Assembly: GCF_014207355.1 (NCBI RefSeq)
Contig: NZ_JACHEF010000001.1
Location: forward strand, 558,001-622,000
Origin: Mesorhizobium sangaii
GTDB lineage: Bacteria; Pseudomonadota; Alphaproteobacteria; Rhizobiales; Rhizobiaceae
Direction of reading: 5' to 3'
Length of the DNA stretch: 64,000 nucleotides
How positions within the stretch are numbered: position 1 is the stretch's first letter; the number at the start of each line of letters is the position of its first letter. Of this stretch, positions 16,413 through 24,765 are shown piece by piece. Made by a program: the position numbers and the translations under genes. Below the pieces are notes generated by a model that was not told the origin of the DNA, made no database searches, and saw only the letters and a list, made by a program, of their open reading frames with translations.

Positions 16413-17222
16413 TCAGGCTGCGGCGCGCGCATAGCTGGTTTCGACCTCTTCTTTGAGGTCGGCCCAGATCGTGCGCGAGTAATTGATGAAGCTCTGCTCG
16501 TAGCGGATATCGGCGACCACGCGCGGGCGCGGCAGATCGATGGTGTAGACCGACTTCACCGTGGCCGGTCCGGCAGTCAGGACATAGACCTTGTCGGCGA
16601 GCGCAATCGCCTCTTCGAGGTCATGCGTGACGAAGACCACCGAAGCCTTCGCCTCAGACCACAGGCGCAGCAATTCCTCGTGCATCAGCACGCGTGTCTG
16701 CACGTCGAGCGCGGAAAACGGCTCGTCCATGAGAAGAATCTCGGGTCCGTTTATGAAAGTCTGGGCCAACGCCACACGTTTGCGCATGCCGCCGGAAAGC
16801 TGATGCGGATAGTGCTGCTCGAAACGTGACAAGCCGACACGCGCCAGCCAGTCGCGCGCAGCGGCCGCAGCGTCAGGCTTCGCTCTACCGCGAAAAAGTG
16901 GACCAGCCATCACGTTTTCGATCACCGTTCGCCAGGGAAACAGGGCGTCACTTTGGAAAACAAAACCAATGCGCGGGTCTATTCCCGTGACCGGCGCCCC
17001 CATGACGCGAACCTCGCCGGCACTTGGGCTTGCCAGCCCCGTGACAAGGTTGAGGGTGGTGGACTTTCCGCAACCGGTCGGGCCGACAACGGCGACGAAT
17101 TCGCCGCGTTCGACGGTCATGGTGAAATCGCGCAACGCTGTCAGCGATTTGCCGGTGGGTGAAAGGAAACGCCGGCTGACGTTGATCAGCTCGATCGCTG
17201 GTGCATTTTTTTCAATGGCCAT
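16413..17222 (-). CDS. ABC transporter ATP-binding protein, nitrate/sulfonate/taurine type
   Basis: A 269-residue nucleotide-binding subunit. Walker A GPTGCGKST, Q loop FVFQSDALFPWRTV, signature LSGGMRKRVALAQ, Walker B ILLMDEPFSALD and the switch His in VVFVTHDLEEA are all intact. ATG at 17222 has AGGAG about seven bases upstream; a longer reading adds 30 residues with no family match. It lies between the binding protein and the permease on the same strand, with an 11-base gap to the permease. Confidence 0.92.
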   Translation of the reverse strand: MAIEKNAPAIELINVSRRFLSPTGKSLTALRDFTMTVERGEFVAVVGPTGCGKSTTLNLVTGLASPSAGEVRVMGAPVTGIDPRIGFVFQSDALFPWRTVIENVMAGPLFRGRAKPDAAAAARDWLARVGLSRFEQHYPHQLSGGMRKRVALAQTFINGPEILLMDEPFSALDVQTRVLMHEELLRLWSEAKASVVFVTHDLEEAIALADKVYVLTAGPATVKSVYTIDLPRPRVVADIRYEQSFINYSRTIWADLKEEVETSYARAAA

Positions 17223-17329
17223 GGTGGAACTCCTGGGTACGAGCAAACGCCCGCCGTCGGCCCAAGGCCGCCGGACGTGAAAACTGACGGGCACCGGCGC
17301 GATGTCGTTCATCGCGCCGGCACTGTCTG

Positions 17330-18343
17330 CTACTTGGCGTTCTTGACGAATTCCGACGTGTAGGTCTTGGAGAGGTCGATCTGCTTGCCCTGCAGTTCCT
17401 TCTTGAAGGCTGAAAGAACCGTCAGCACCGTCTCAGGGCCCCCTTCGGGCATTATCCCGTCCGGGGTGAACATTGCCTTGCCTGCATCGAGGGCCTTCAC
17501 GTAACCCTCCTTGTCGCCGACATAATAGTCCTTCGGCATCTTGTCGGCGATTTCGGCGCCCGTATGGGTGTTGATGAATTTCTGCGTCTTGACGAAGGCA
17601 TTGGCCAGCTTCTGCACGGTGTCCTTATGCGCTTCGACCCAATCGGTCTGCATATAGAGGGAGGCGGCCGGGTAGGTGCCGCCGAGAGCAGCCTTGGTGC
17701 CTTCCATTGTGCGCATGTCGATGAGAACGGACGCTTCGCCGGTCTTCAGCAGTCGCGTGATCGTCGGCTCGGTCGTCATGCCTGCCTGGATCTTGTCCTG
17801 CTGCATGGCGGCGATGAAGGTGGTGCCGGCGCCGACCGGAACCGAGGTGAAGTCACCGAGCTTCAAACCGTTTTTGACGGCGAGATATTCCGTAAGAAAA
17901 TTCGTCGATGAGCCAAGACCGGTCACGCCCAAGCTCATTCCCTTGAAGTCGGCAGGCGATTTGATCTCGGGGTGTTTCGCTGAAACAAGCTCGACCTCGC
18001 CCGGCGCCTGGCTGAACTGGACGATGGATTCGACGAATTTGCCCTTTGCCTGCAGATCGATGCAATGATCGTAGAAGCCGACAACCCCTTGCACGGCACC
18101 GGCGAGCATCTCGTTTTCGGCATCGACGCCGGCCGGTTCATTCAGCAACTCGACATCGAGACCCTCGTCCTTGAAGTAGCCGAGCGCTTCGGTCAGCTTG
18201 GCGGGCAGATAGATCTGTTTCTCATAACCGCCGACCATGATGGAAACCTTTTCGTCGGCGCGCGCGGACGGCGCGGACAAGGCCATGGTGGCGACGAGTG
18301 CGGTTGTGGCGGCTGAATCAAGCAGTATTCGCGCGAGCGACAT
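17330..18343 (-). CDS. ABC transporter substrate-binding protein (NMT1/SsuA type)
   Basis: A 337-residue periplasmic binding protein. ATG at 18343 gives a typical signal peptide (about residues 1-30, ending SARA) with GAGG upstream. The mature protein begins EKVSIMVGGYEKQIYLPAKLTEALGYFKDEGLDVEL, the standard opening of NMT1/THI5-like and SsuA-like proteins, and has AGVDAENEMLAG and LGVTGLGSSTNF in the ligand cleft. Ligand unknown: sulfonates, nitrate, pyrimidine precursors and aromatic acids are all bound by this family. First gene of the importer operon. Confidence 0.9.
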   Translation of the reverse strand: MSLARILLDSAATTALVATMALSAPSARADEKVSIMVGGYEKQIYLPAKLTEALGYFKDEGLDVELLNEPAGVDAENEMLAGAVQGVVGFYDHCIDLQAKGKFVESIVQFSQAPGEVELVSAKHPEIKSPADFKGMSLGVTGLGSSTNFLTEYLAVKNGLKLGDFTSVPVGAGTTFIAAMQQDKIQAGMTTEPTITRLLKTGEASVLIDMRTMEGTKAALGGTYPAASLYMQTDWVEAHKDTVQKLANAFVKTQKFINTHTGAEIADKMPKDYYVGDKEGYVKALDAGKAMFTPDGIMPEGGPETVLTVLSAFKKELQGKQIDLSKTYTSEFVKNAK

Positions 18344-18539
18344 GGCCTCTTCCCTTTGTTCGTTTCCCGCGCCCTCTCTCTCCCATCGCTTTCCGCGACA
18401 AATATGGGCGCGCGCCCAAGACTTATGGCACCAACCTTTCATTCACCTTTCAAGGCCGAGCCGAAAGTCACCGCAAACCTTACGGATCGGTAAGCCGATG
18501 CTGACCCGATCATGATCTGGATAGAGCCAGTTTGGCTAA

Positions 18540-19343
18540 TCACGAGATGCCGTCGCGGACCGTTCGCCTCGCTCGATCGCTCAATCCCAGCACATCGCGC
18601 ATGTCATATTCACCGGGCGGGCGCCCCGCGACCCAGAGTGCGGCGGCGATGGCGCCACGGGCAAACATGGTGCGGTCGCCGGCCGAATGCGACAAGGTCA
18701 CGGTCTCGCCCTCGGCGCAGAAGCTGACGCTGTGCTCGCCGACGATGCTGCCGCCGCGCATCACCGCAAAGCCGATCTCACCAGGCGGCCGCGGGCCGGT
18801 GACGCCATCGCGAACGCGCCTTGCGACCGTAGCCAGTTCGATGCCGCGTCCGCTGGCGGCGGCCTGTCCCAGCATCAGCGCCGTCCCCGACGGCGCATCG
18901 ATCTTGTGGCGATGATGCGCCTCGACAATCTCGACATCCCAGTCGTTGGGATCAAGCGCTCGCGCCGCCTGCTCGACCAGTCCGACCAGCATGTTCAGCC
19001 CAAGCGAAAAGCTGCCGGAGCGGACGATGGCGATGGTTTTCGCGGCATCGGTCGCCAACTCGGCGGCATCGAAGCCTGTCGAGCCAATGACCAGGGCTGG
19101 CCCGCCGCGTTCGGCGCAAAACCTGGCCAGATCAGCCGAGGCCGCCGGCGTGGTGAAATCGATGACCACGTCGGCCGTGGCAAGCGCCTCGTCGCGGCCC
19201 ACCAGCGCCTCGCCGACAATGCCCGGTCGGTGGAAGCTGGCGGCGAGCGCCAGTCGCGCATCGGCCTGGACGGCGTCCGCCATCTGGCGGCCCATGCGGC
19301 CAAGCGCACCCGCGATTGCGATCCTGATCGGTGGTTGGGGCAT
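18540..19343 (-). CDS. dapB: 4-hydroxy-tetrahydrodipicolinate reductase (DapB)
   Basis: A 267-residue enzyme of lysine and diaminopimelate synthesis. N-terminal NAD(P) site [22 protein letters not shown], then the family signature [15 protein letters not shown] with the catalytic His and Lys, and a C-terminal NADP/substrate region with [12 protein letters not shown]. The glycine-rich loop reads GALGRMG rather than the commoner GxxGRMG with Cys or Asn, a mild change. It follows a helicase gene by 15 bases. Rhizobia often have a second dapB, so this may not be the only copy. Confidence 0.93.
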   Translation of the reverse strand: MPQPPIRIAIAGALGRMGRQMADAVQADARLALAASFHRPGIVGEALVGRDEALATADVVIDFTTPAASADLARFCAERGGPALVIGSTGFDAAELATDAAKTIAIVRSGSFSLGLNMLVGLVEQAARALDPNDWDVEIVEAHHRHKIDAPSGTALMLGQAAASGRGIELATVARRVRDGVTGPRPPGEIGFAVMRGGSIVGEHSVSFCAEGETVTLSHSAGDRTMFARGAIAAALWVAGRPPGEYDMRDVLGLSDRARRTVRDGIS

Positions 19344-19358
19344 GGCGCTATCCCGCGG

Positions 19359-21452
19359 CTATTTCCACATGCCGCGCATGCGCGCGCCAATGTCGACGCG
19401 CACCTCCGGCCGAGGCGCCCTGCCCTGTGCCGCCTGCGCGCTCGGCCACGAGACCTGCTGGAAGGCGGCAAGGATGGAGGCCGGGATGAAACGGGTGCGC
19501 GAGGCATAGAGGTGGCGGTCGCCCCGCGCCGCCTGGCCGTGCGGAAAGAAGCGCTGCGGCATGACCAGGCTGAGATTGTCCTTGGCCCTTGTCATCGCCA
19601 CGTAGAGCAGCCGGCGCTCCTCCTCGATGTCCTCCTTGGTGCCGACCCCAAGATCGGCAGGAATGCAGCCGTCGACGGTGTTGAGCACGAAGACATTCTT
19701 CCACTCCTGGCCCTTGGCCGAATGGATGGTCGACAGGATCAGATAATCCTCGTCGCGGTGCGGCGGTCCGGCCTGGTCGCTGGTGGCGTCCGGCGGGTCC
19801 AGCGTCAGCTCGGTGAGGAAGCGTTCGCGCGAGGCATAGCCCGAGCCGATCTGCTCGAGCTGCAACAGGTCGGCCCGGCGCGTGATCGCATCCTCGTGGA
19901 TGCGCTCCAGATGCGGCTCGTACCAGAGCCTGACCTGTTCGAGATCGGCCGGCCATTTGGCGCCTGCCCGCAGGCTGGAATAGAGCGCGACGAAGCCCGG
20001 CCAGTCATCGGCCGCGCGTTGCGGCGGGCGCCAGCCGGCAAGGCCCATAGCCTCATCCAGCGCCGTGGTCATGGTCTCGACGATCTGCGCGGCGGCCGAA
20101 GGACCGATGCCCGGCATCAGCTGCAGCACACGGAAGCCGGCGACACGGTCGCGCGGGTTTTCGGCAAAACGCAGCACCGCCAGCACGTCCTTAACGTGAG
20201 CGGCATCGAGGAATTTCAAGCCGCCGAACTTGACGAAAGGAATGTTGCGCCGCGTCAGCTCGATCTCCAGCGGGCCGCTGTGGTGGGAGGCGCGAAACAG
20301 CACCGCCTGCGATTTCAGCGCCGTGCCAGCTTCTCGTTCGGCCAGAATGGTCTCGCAGACGAAATTGGCCTGCTCGACCTCGTCACGCACGGTCACCAGC
20401 CTTGGCTTGTCGGTGGATTTGCGCTCCGACCACAGGTTCTTGGTGAAGCGCTCCGAGGCCTCGCCGATCACCGCATTGGCGGCGGCCAGGATGGTCTCGG
20501 TCGAGCGGTAATTGCGCTCCAGCATGACCACGTCGGCGGCCTGCGCGAACTGCCGGGGAAAATCAAGGATGTTGCGGACCTCGGCGGCACGGAACGAATA
20601 GATCGACTGCGCATCGTCGCCGACCACCGTCAGACCGGCGCCATCGGGCTTGAGCGCCATCAGGATCGATGCCTGCAGCCGGTTAGTGTCCTGGTATTCG
20701 TCGACCAGTACATGGTCGAAACGCCCACCCAGATGCGCGGCTATTTCGGGCTCGGCCGCCATCTGCGCCCAGTACAGCAGCAGGTCGTCGTAATCGAGTA
20801 CGTTCTGCGCCTGCTTGGCCTCGACATATCCGGCGAACAATTGCTTCAACTGCTCCGCCCAGCCGGCACACCAGGGAAAGGCGGACCCCAGCACTTCGCC
20901 CAGCGGCGCCTGCGCATTTACCGCGCGCGAATAGATGGCAAGGCAGGTGCCCTTGGTCGGAAAGCGCGCCTCCGTCTTCGAGAACCCCAACTCATGCCGG
21001 ATCAGATTCATCAGGTCGGCTGAATCCTCGCGATCGTGGATGGTGAAGGCCGGATCGAGGCCAATCTCCAGCGCATAGTCGCGCAGCAACCGGGCGCCGA
21101 TGCCGTGAAAGGTGCCGGCCCAGGTTAGCGCATCGGTGATCACCGCGGCGTCGCGGCCGAGCACCTCGCCGGCGATGCGCTCGACGCGCCTGGCCATTTC
21201 GGACGCGGCGCGGCGCGAAAAGGTCATCAGCAGGATGCGGCGCGGATCGGCCCCCTTGACGATCAGATGGGCGACGCGATGCGCCAGCGTGTTGGTCTTG
21301 CCTGAACCGGCGCCGGCAATGACCAGCAGCGGTCCTGCAATCTGGCCGTCGCCATGCTCGACGGCGAGGCGCTGGGCGTCGTTCAGCCGGGCGAGATAGG
21401 CAGGCTGGACGGTCGGTTCCCGAAAGTTCGAATCAGGCGTGGCGAGGTTCAT
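19359..21452 (-). CDS. UvrD/Rep-family ATP-dependent DNA helicase
   Basis: A 697-residue superfamily 1A helicase. Motif I is AGAGSGKTNTLAHR, Ia is FSRRAASEM, II is VDEYQDTN, III is GDDAQSIYSFRAA, IV is ERNYRST, V has STIHSAKGQEWKNVFV and VI is YVAMTRAKDNL. This is a complete 3'-5' helicase set. It is slightly shorter than UvrD and distinct from AddA. Likely role is repair or removal of proteins from single-stranded DNA. It precedes dapB on the same strand. Confidence 0.92.
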   Translation of the reverse strand: MNLATPDSNFREPTVQPAYLARLNDAQRLAVEHGDGQIAGPLLVIAGAGSGKTNTLAHRVAHLIVKGADPRRILLMTFSRRAASEMARRVERIAGEVLGRDAAVITDALTWAGTFHGIGARLLRDYALEIGLDPAFTIHDREDSADLMNLIRHELGFSKTEARFPTKGTCLAIYSRAVNAQAPLGEVLGSAFPWCAGWAEQLKQLFAGYVEAKQAQNVLDYDDLLLYWAQMAAEPEIAAHLGGRFDHVLVDEYQDTNRLQASILMALKPDGAGLTVVGDDAQSIYSFRAAEVRNILDFPRQFAQAADVVMLERNYRSTETILAAANAVIGEASERFTKNLWSERKSTDKPRLVTVRDEVEQANFVCETILAEREAGTALKSQAVLFRASHHSGPLEIELTRRNIPFVKFGGLKFLDAAHVKDVLAVLRFAENPRDRVAGFRVLQLMPGIGPSAAAQIVETMTTALDEAMGLAGWRPPQRAADDWPGFVALYSSLRAGAKWPADLEQVRLWYEPHLERIHEDAITRRADLLQLEQIGSGYASRERFLTELTLDPPDATSDQAGPPHRDEDYLILSTIHSAKGQEWKNVFVLNTVDGCIPADLGVGTKEDIEEERRLLYVAMTRAKDNLSLVMPQRFFPHGQAARGDRHLYASRTRFIPASILAAFQQVSWPSAQAAQGRAPRPEVRVDIGARMRGMWK

Positions 21453-21538
21453 CGCCCATCAAGCATCGTTTCTGCTTTGTTCGCAACGCCGATGCGAGAA
21501 TGTCCAACTGCCCCGCAGCCGAAGCATGACAGCCGTGC

Positions 21539-21712
21539 CTAGCGCTGGGGATCGATCCCCATCGCAGCCGACTGGCGGCGCAAGGTCTCACGATCATGTT
21601 GCGATGGCGGCAGCAGCAGCGGGTCGACCGTGTCGGGCACGTCCTCGACCATCTTCCTGGCGATACGGTAAGTGACATAGGCCAAAGCGCCGGTGACAAG
21701 CAGACGGAACAT
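21539..21712 (-). CDS. Small membrane-anchored hypothetical protein
   Basis: A 57-residue protein starting MFRLLVTGALAYVTYRIARKM, one short membrane helix followed by an acidic, proline-containing tail with DTVDPLLLPP. The ATG at 21712 begins the hydrophobic segment; upstream sequence in frame has no similarity. The ribosome site is weak (TGGAGTG). No function can be proposed. It lies just upstream of the helicase gene on the same strand. Confidence 0.5.
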   Translation of the reverse strand: MFRLLVTGALAYVTYRIARKMVEDVPDTVDPLLLPPSQHDRETLRRQSAAMGIDPQR

Positions 21713-21832
21713 GGTTGCAACACTCCATTGGAGCAGGACCAACCGGGGAAACGGCATTTGGTTCCCCTGCCGACCGTCTTGACCGCATAGTAGAAGATCG
21801 AGGCGCGGCGAATAGAGCTTCTTGGAGAAGAA

Positions 21833-21876
21833 GGCCGGCGCCGCTTGGGAGGAAGAATGAAGCGCCGGCCAAGCGG
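21833..21876. repeat. Overlapping alternative inverted repeats
   Basis: Two mutually exclusive hairpins. GGCCGGCGC (21833-21841) pairs with GCGCCGGCC (21862-21870), and CCGCTTGG (21841-21848) pairs with CCAAGCGG (21869-21876). Both stems are perfect, and they share bases at each end. It lies in a 263-base gap between the small membrane protein and an agmatinase remnant. Confidence 0.7.
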
Positions 21877-21975
21877 ATAAATCAGGTCCGCCGCAACAAC
21901 AGGCTAGCTGAGTCTTTCCCCTGCGTCACCGGGTGATTGTCTTCGTCAAACGCTGACAACCTGCACGTCGCCCCA

Positions 21976-22248
21976 TCACGCCCGTGTCTCGACCATCATC
22001 CCGGCAATTTCCTTGAGGAGTTTCGCCGCCACGATGGCGGTCAGCTTGGCGATGTCGCGAAGCGGGTTTAGTTCAACGATATCAGCCGCCACGATCGGCT
22101 GGTTGACCGATTGAATCAGGTTGATGACCTGACGGGTGGTCAGACCGCCGGGTTCGCGGTGCGAGACGCCTGGCGCAAAGGCCGGGTCGAGCCCGTCGAG
22201 GTCCATCGAGATGTAGACCGGCGCGAAATCCTGGTCATCGGCGTCCGA
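21976..22248 (-). pseudogene. Agmatinase (ureohydrolase) C-terminal remnant
   Basis: About 91 codons that match the end of agmatinase: VYISMDLDGLDPAFAPGVSHREPGGLTTRQV, with the metal-binding Asp residues of the last ureohydrolase motif, then the terminal DIVELNPLRD helix. In the same frame a TGA lies at 22255-22257, and nothing upstream resembles the rest of the enzyme, which is normally about 320 residues. The N-terminal two-thirds, including most metal ligands, is missing, so the product cannot be active. It follows the amidohydrolase cluster on the same strand and was probably its last gene. Confidence 0.8.
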
Positions 22249-22347
22249 TCTCCGTCAACGGGGAATTTCAGTAAACGCGGGAGCTGGCAGGCGATAGCGA
22301 TGGTGTTTTGGGCCAGCGGCGGGCGCGCCCTGGCAATCAAAACACAA

Positions 22348-23520
22348 TCAACTCCCGGCTTCTCCGCCCAGTCTTTGCCTGACCATGGCGACATGGAAAT
22401 CCGTGCCGAACAGCAGCCCGTCATCATTGAAGTCGTAGCTCGAATTGTGCAGCGGCGCCGACGCCTCGCCATTGCCGAGGAAGACGAAACAGCCCGGCAC
22501 ATGGTCGAGGAAGCGGGCGAAATCCTCCGAGGCGGTCATCGGCTCGCGGGCGACGGCAATGTTGCCGAGCTCGAAGACACTTCTTGCGGCAGCAAACGCC
22601 GCATCGACCAGTTCGGCATCGTTGCTTAGCGGCACGAATTCGCGGCTGTAGTTGACCTCGGCGGTGACATTGTAGGCGGCGGCGGTGCCCTCGGCGATGA
22701 TGCGCATCTGCCGCTCGATCTCGGCGCTGACCTCGGGGCGGAAGCTGCGCGTATCGCCGAGAATGCGGGCAAGACCGGGCAGTGCGTTGCGGGTGCCGTC
22801 GGTGATCAGCTCGGTCACCGAAACCACTGAGATATCGGCCGGGCTCAGCCGGCGCGAGACGATGGTCTGCAGATTGGTGACCAGCGCACAGGCGGCGACC
22901 AGTGTTTCGTTGCCCGATTGCGGTCGCGCGGCGTGGCCGCCGAGCCCTTTCAGCACGATCTCGAAATTGTCCTCGGCCGACATGATCGGGCCGGCGCGGG
23001 TCTCGAAGTGCCCGATCGGCAGGCCGGGCATGTTGTGCAGGCCAAAGATTTCGTCGAAGGGGAAGCGTTGCATCAGGCCATCGTCGAGCATGGCCAATGC
23101 GCCCTTGCCCCATTCCTCGGCCGGCTGGAAGACGAAGCGCACGGTGCCGTCGAAACCGCCCTCGGCGGCCAGGCGTTTTGCGGCACCGAGCAGCATGGTG
23201 GTGTGGCCGTCATGGCCGCAGGCATGCATGACGCCGGGATTGCCGGAACGGTAGGGCGTGGCGGATTGCTCGGTGATGCGCAGCGCATCCATGTCGGCCC
23301 TGAGCGCAATCGCCCGGTTGCCGCTACCGCGCTTCAGCGTGCCGACGACGCCGGTGCCGCCGACGCCCTCGGTGACATCGTCGAGGCCGAATTCGCGCAG
23401 CTTGGCGGCAACGAAGGTCGCGGTGCGCCTTTCCTCGAAGCCGAACTCCGGATGCGCATGCAAATCGCGCCGCCAGACAATCATCTCCTGCTTCAGCGCG
23501 TCACGATCGAATTCGGACAT
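22348..23520 (-). CDS. M20 family amidohydrolase (hippurate hydrolase/IAA-amino acid hydrolase type)
   Basis: A 390-residue zinc peptidase-like enzyme. Metal and catalytic features of the M20D group are present: RRDLHAHPEFGFEE, ADMDAL, HACGHDGHTTMLLG, VFQPAEE with the catalytic Glu, and a C-terminal His in LHNSSYDFND. The dimerisation domain sits between about 180 and 290. Such enzymes cleave N-acyl amino acids. It is third in a probable operon with diaminopropionate ammonia-lyase and a carbamoylase-like hydrolase, so a natural substrate could be an N-acylated diamino acid; that is inference. Confidence 0.9.
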   Translation of the reverse strand: MSEFDRDALKQEMIVWRRDLHAHPEFGFEERRTATFVAAKLREFGLDDVTEGVGGTGVVGTLKRGSGNRAIALRADMDALRITEQSATPYRSGNPGVMHACGHDGHTTMLLGAAKRLAAEGGFDGTVRFVFQPAEEWGKGALAMLDDGLMQRFPFDEIFGLHNMPGLPIGHFETRAGPIMSAEDNFEIVLKGLGGHAARPQSGNETLVAACALVTNLQTIVSRRLSPADISVVSVTELITDGTRNALPGLARILGDTRSFRPEVSAEIERQMRIIAEGTAAAYNVTAEVNYSREFVPLSNDAELVDAAFAAARSVFELGNIAVAREPMTASEDFARFLDHVPGCFVFLGNGEASAPLHNSSYDFNDDGLLFGTDFHVAMVRQRLGGEAGS

Positions 23521-23538
23521 TTCTTCTGTCCCCCTGAC

Positions 23539-24765
23539 CTATTTCGCAAGGTCTGTGACCACATCAAGCAGGATGTTGGCGCCGGCAACAAGGTCGGCAT
23601 CCTCAGTGTGCTCGCGCGGATTGTGGCTGATGCCGCCGGCGCTCGGCACGAAGATCATCGCCGCCGGCGCGATGCGCGCCATCATCTGTGCATCGTGACC
23701 GGCGCCTGATGTCATGCGTTTGACGCCGAGGCCGCGGTTTTTCGCGGCAGCCTCGATCAGCTCGACAATGCGGATGTCGAAGATCACCGGCTCGAAGCGG
23801 GCCAGCCGCTCGACCGAGATCGTCACGCCTTCGGCGACGGCAAGCTGTTCGAGACAGGCAGCAAGTGCGGCCTCCTCCGCCTGCAGGCGCTGCTCATCGG
23901 GATGGCGCAGATCGACGGTGAAGACGGCCTGGGAGGGAATGACGTTGATTGCATTCGGCTCGAAGCGGATCGTGCCGACGGTGGCGACCGTCGGCGTGTT
24001 CGAGGCTTTGGCCCTGTCGTGCAGGAAGGTGATGACCCGCGCGGCGGCGTGGCCGGCGTCGCTGCGCATCGACATCGGCGTGGTGCCGGCATGGTTGGCG
24101 ACGCCGTCGATGGTGATGCGTTGCCAGGAGATGCCTTGCAGATTCTCCACCGCGCCGATCGGCACGCCTTCGCGCTCCAGCACCGGCCCCTGCTCGATAT
24201 GCAGTTCGAGATAGGCGTGCGGCTTGAGGAAGCCGGGCTCCTTGTCGCCGGCATAGCCGATCCGGGCAAGCTCCTGCCCGAGCACGCTGCCGTCGGTGCC
24301 GACAGCCGCCAGCACTGTCTCGAAGCCGATGCCGCCGGCATGGACCAGCGAGCCCATCATATCGGGGGTGTAGCGCACGCCCTCCTCATTGGTGAAAGCG
24401 GCGATTGCGACCGGGCGCGGCGGCGAAAAGCCCGATGCCTTGAGGGTCTCGATCACCTCCAGCCCGGCGAGCACGCCGTAGCAACCGTCATAGATGCCGG
24501 CATCGATGACCGTATCGATATGCGAGCCGATGAGCAGTGGCGCCTGCCCGGCATTGTCCGGGCTTTGCCAGATGCCGAAGATGTTGCCGACCCGGTCTAT
24601 GGCGACATCGAGCCCGGCCTGCCGCAGCCAGCCAACGAAGAGGTCGCGGCCCAGCCTGTCGGTGTCGGAGGCGGCCAATCGGATCAGCCTGCCCTCACTG
24701 TCACGGCCGACGGCGCCGAGTTCACGGATACGGCCAAGCAGGCGCTGCGCGTCAACCGCGATCAC
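23539..24765 (-). CDS. Zn-dependent hydrolase, N-carbamoyl-L-amino-acid amidohydrolase family
   Basis: A 408-residue M20-type hydrolase of the hydantoinase/carbamoylase (HyuC, AllC) branch. Visible features: GSHIDTVIDAGIYDGCYGVLAGLE with His and Asp metal ligands, AFTNEEGVRY with the Glu pair, ELHIEQGPVLE, and near the end SGAGHDAQMMA. It removes carbamoyl or similar acyl groups from amino acids. Its start overlaps the stop of the dpaL gene by four bases (ATGA), so the two are coupled. Confidence 0.9.
   Translation of the reverse strand: MIAVDAQRLLGRIRELGAVGRDSEGRLIRLAASDTDRLGRDLFVGWLRQAGLDVAIDRVGNIFGIWQSPDNAGQAPLLIGSHIDTVIDAGIYDGCYGVLAGLEVIETLKASGFSPPRPVAIAAFTNEEGVRYTPDMMGSLVHAGGIGFETVLAAVGTDGSVLGQELARIGYAGDKEPGFLKPHAYLELHIEQGPVLEREGVPIGAVENLQGISWQRITIDGVANHAGTTPMSMRSDAGHAAARVITFLHDRAKASNTPTVATVGTIRFEPNAINVIPSQAVFTVDLRHPDEQRLQAEEAALAACLEQLAVAEGVTISVERLARFEPVIFDIRIVELIEAAAKNRGLGVKRMTSGAGHDAQMMARIAPAAMIFVPSAGGISHNPREHTEDADLVAGANILLDVVTDLAK

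Noticed and set aside
15340..16434. Open plus-strand frame antisense to the ABC permease
   Set aside because: It is the complement of a hydrophobic gene, with no family similarity.
18344..18539. Possible thiamine-pyrophosphate riboswitch before the ABC importer
   Set aside because: The required CTGAGA and the downstream conserved core could not be found; only a weak CTTAC/GTAAG stem is there.
18687..21023. Very long open frame antisense to dapB and the helicase
   Set aside because: The minus-strand genes have complete family motifs. The opposite frame is open because of high GC and has no recognisable domain.
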